This document shows, in pieces, positions 5,242 through 5,606 of a DNA stretch of 5,606 nt. Position numbers and translations under genes: made by a program. Each line of letters starts with the position of its first letter. Within the stretch, counting starts at the first letter, position 1. The stretch comes from Clostridiales bacterium. Lineage in GTDB: Bacteria > Bacillota > Clostridia > Peptostreptococcales > Anaerovoracaceae. Below the pieces are notes generated by a model, which saw only the letters and a program-made list of their open reading frames with translations, did not search any database and was not told the origin of the DNA. The stretch covers positions 1 to 5,606 of the forward strand of contig WQWG01000047.1 in assembly GCA_009785435.1 (NCBI GenBank), given 5' to 3'.

Positions 5242-5264
5242 TAAGAAGAATTCGTATCTTTCTG

Positions 5265-5430
5265 TAGCAATGAGCGCGTCAGCGGGGGTGGTAGCCCCCG
5301 CTGATTTGCTATTACTGTTGGACGCATCGGTTTGGGTTGGAGAGTGCCACTAAAGATGCGTCCGTTTCCGCTATGCCTATTGCGGAAAATTATATATATC
5401 ATCACCGGCATCAAGCCGTATGTGTGATAT
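5265..5430 (-). ncRNA. Candidate structured RNA or 3' UTR: cluster of hairpins
   Basis: Four inverted repeats follow one another in the gap after the surface-protein gene. (a) TCAGCGGGGG/CCCCCGCTGA at 5279-5288 and 5295-5304, extended by TAGCAA/TTGCTA at 5265-5270 and 5306-5311. (b) GGACGCATC/GATGCGTCC at 5320-5328 and 5355-5363, with a 26-base loop. (c) TTTCCGC/GCGGAAA at 5365-5371 and 5382-5388. (d) ATATCA/TGATAT at 5396-5401 and 5425-5430, with an inner CGGC/GCCG. Reading on the minus strand, they lie between the surface-protein stop and terminator B. I see no promoter, no riboswitch signature that I recognise and no nearby transposon-type ORF. Orientation is assigned from the neighbours and could be wrong; (a) alone could be a plain terminator. 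Confidence 0.45.
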
Positions 5431-5450
5431 CGTAATGCTGTTTTTTTAAG

Positions 5451-5606
5451 CTAGGCTTCTATTTTTCTTTTTCTGCTGCGAACCAATACGGCGAATCCTG
5501 TTATTGAAACAGCCATCATGAACAAATATAGCCCGATGCCGGAAAGCCCGGTTTGAGGCGTGTCAAGCGGCACATGCTGATCCTGAATGAATATCCATGT
5601 TCCATC
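5451..5606 (-). CDS. Sortase-anchored surface protein, C-terminal fragment
   Basis: The last 51 codons of a gene entering from beyond the window end at TAG 5451-5453. The fragment has the three parts of a cell-wall sorting signal. First comes VPLDTPQTG (fragment residues 12-20), an LPXTG-type sortase motif with T in place of the first L. Then comes a hydrophobic segment GIGLYLFMMAVSITGFAVLV (about 23-42), and last a positive tail RSRKRK (43-48). Sortase would cleave between T and G and join the protein to peptidoglycan. The functional part of the protein lies outside the window. The frame and stop are clear; no sortase gene is visible. Confidence 0.88.
   Translation of the reverse strand, partial: DGTWIFIQDQHVPLDTPQTGLSGIGLYLFMMAVSITGFAVLVRSRKRKIEA

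Larger units (their letters stand above)
5132..5246 (-). repeat. Terminator-promoter cassette, copy B
   Basis: This 115-bp block is the counterpart of 3666-3786 and contains terminator B, the shared ACTGTCGCCA block and promoter B. Relative to copy A the terminator stem has an A-T pair in place of a G-C pair (both strands of the stem changed), so the hairpin is kept. Confidence 0.85.

Noticed and set aside
4988..5353. 121-residue plus-strand open frame
   Set aside because: It overlaps the nuclease start, both control elements and the GC hairpin on the opposite strand; it has no supporting ribosome binding site and looks like chance coding.
5187..5414. 75-residue minus-strand open frame after the surface-protein gene
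   Set aside because: It runs through several hairpins and the terminator, has no ribosome binding site and no recognisable protein pattern; the region looks non-coding.

Overview
The window looks like a chromosomal segment from a low-to-mid GC Firmicute (Clostridia-like), close to the replication origin. The evidence is the order mnmG, rsmG, then a ParB/Noc-family gene, all on the minus strand, plus a canonical 14-bp parS palindrome between rsmG and the ParB-family gene. AGGAGG-type ribosome binding sites, intrinsic terminators and a sortase-type cell-wall anchor fit a Gram-positive host. The species cannot be named from this sequence. All supported genes read on the minus strand, so the layout below runs from the high-coordinate end, in the direction of transcription.

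(1) 5606-5451: the last 51 residues of a sortase-anchored surface protein. (2) 5430-5265: a non-coding stretch crowded with inverted repeats, possibly a structured 3' UTR or small RNA. (3) 5246-5132: cassette B, an intrinsic terminator followed by a strong sigma-A-type promoter. (4) 5062-4061: an intact DUF1016/YhcG-type PD-(D/E)XK nuclease. (5) 4010-3858: a remnant of a KilA-N domain gene. (6) 3786-3666: cassette A, a diverged second copy of the terminator-promoter cassette. (7) 3660-3616: a 15-codon remnant of a second DUF1016 gene, now part of the leader of the next gene. (8) 3590-3150: an AbrB/MazE-fold DNA-binding protein with a C-terminal tail like those of Rpn/transposase-type PD-(D/E)XK proteins, closed by an excellent terminator. 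(9) 3074-1182 mnmG and 1042-332 rsmG, probably one operon. (10) parS at 310-323, a bidirectional terminator at 226-262, and the start of a parB/noc gene running off the window at base 1.

The core part is the conserved tRNA-modification, rRNA-methylation and chromosome-segregation cluster. In Bacillus-type clusters mnmE precedes mnmG. Here the upstream neighbours are an accessory set (surface protein end, nuclease, KilA-N remnant, AbrB-like regulator) that appears to have been rearranged by duplication and deletion.

The most interesting structure is that accessory set. Two copies of a roughly 115-120 bp terminator-promoter cassette each drive one gene. Their terminator stems differ by a paired base change that keeps the hairpin. 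The downstream copy is fused directly to an internal scrap of the nuclease gene. A simple reading is that a second nuclease copy was mostly deleted and its promoter now drives the AbrB-like gene. This is an inference from the repeats and remnants.
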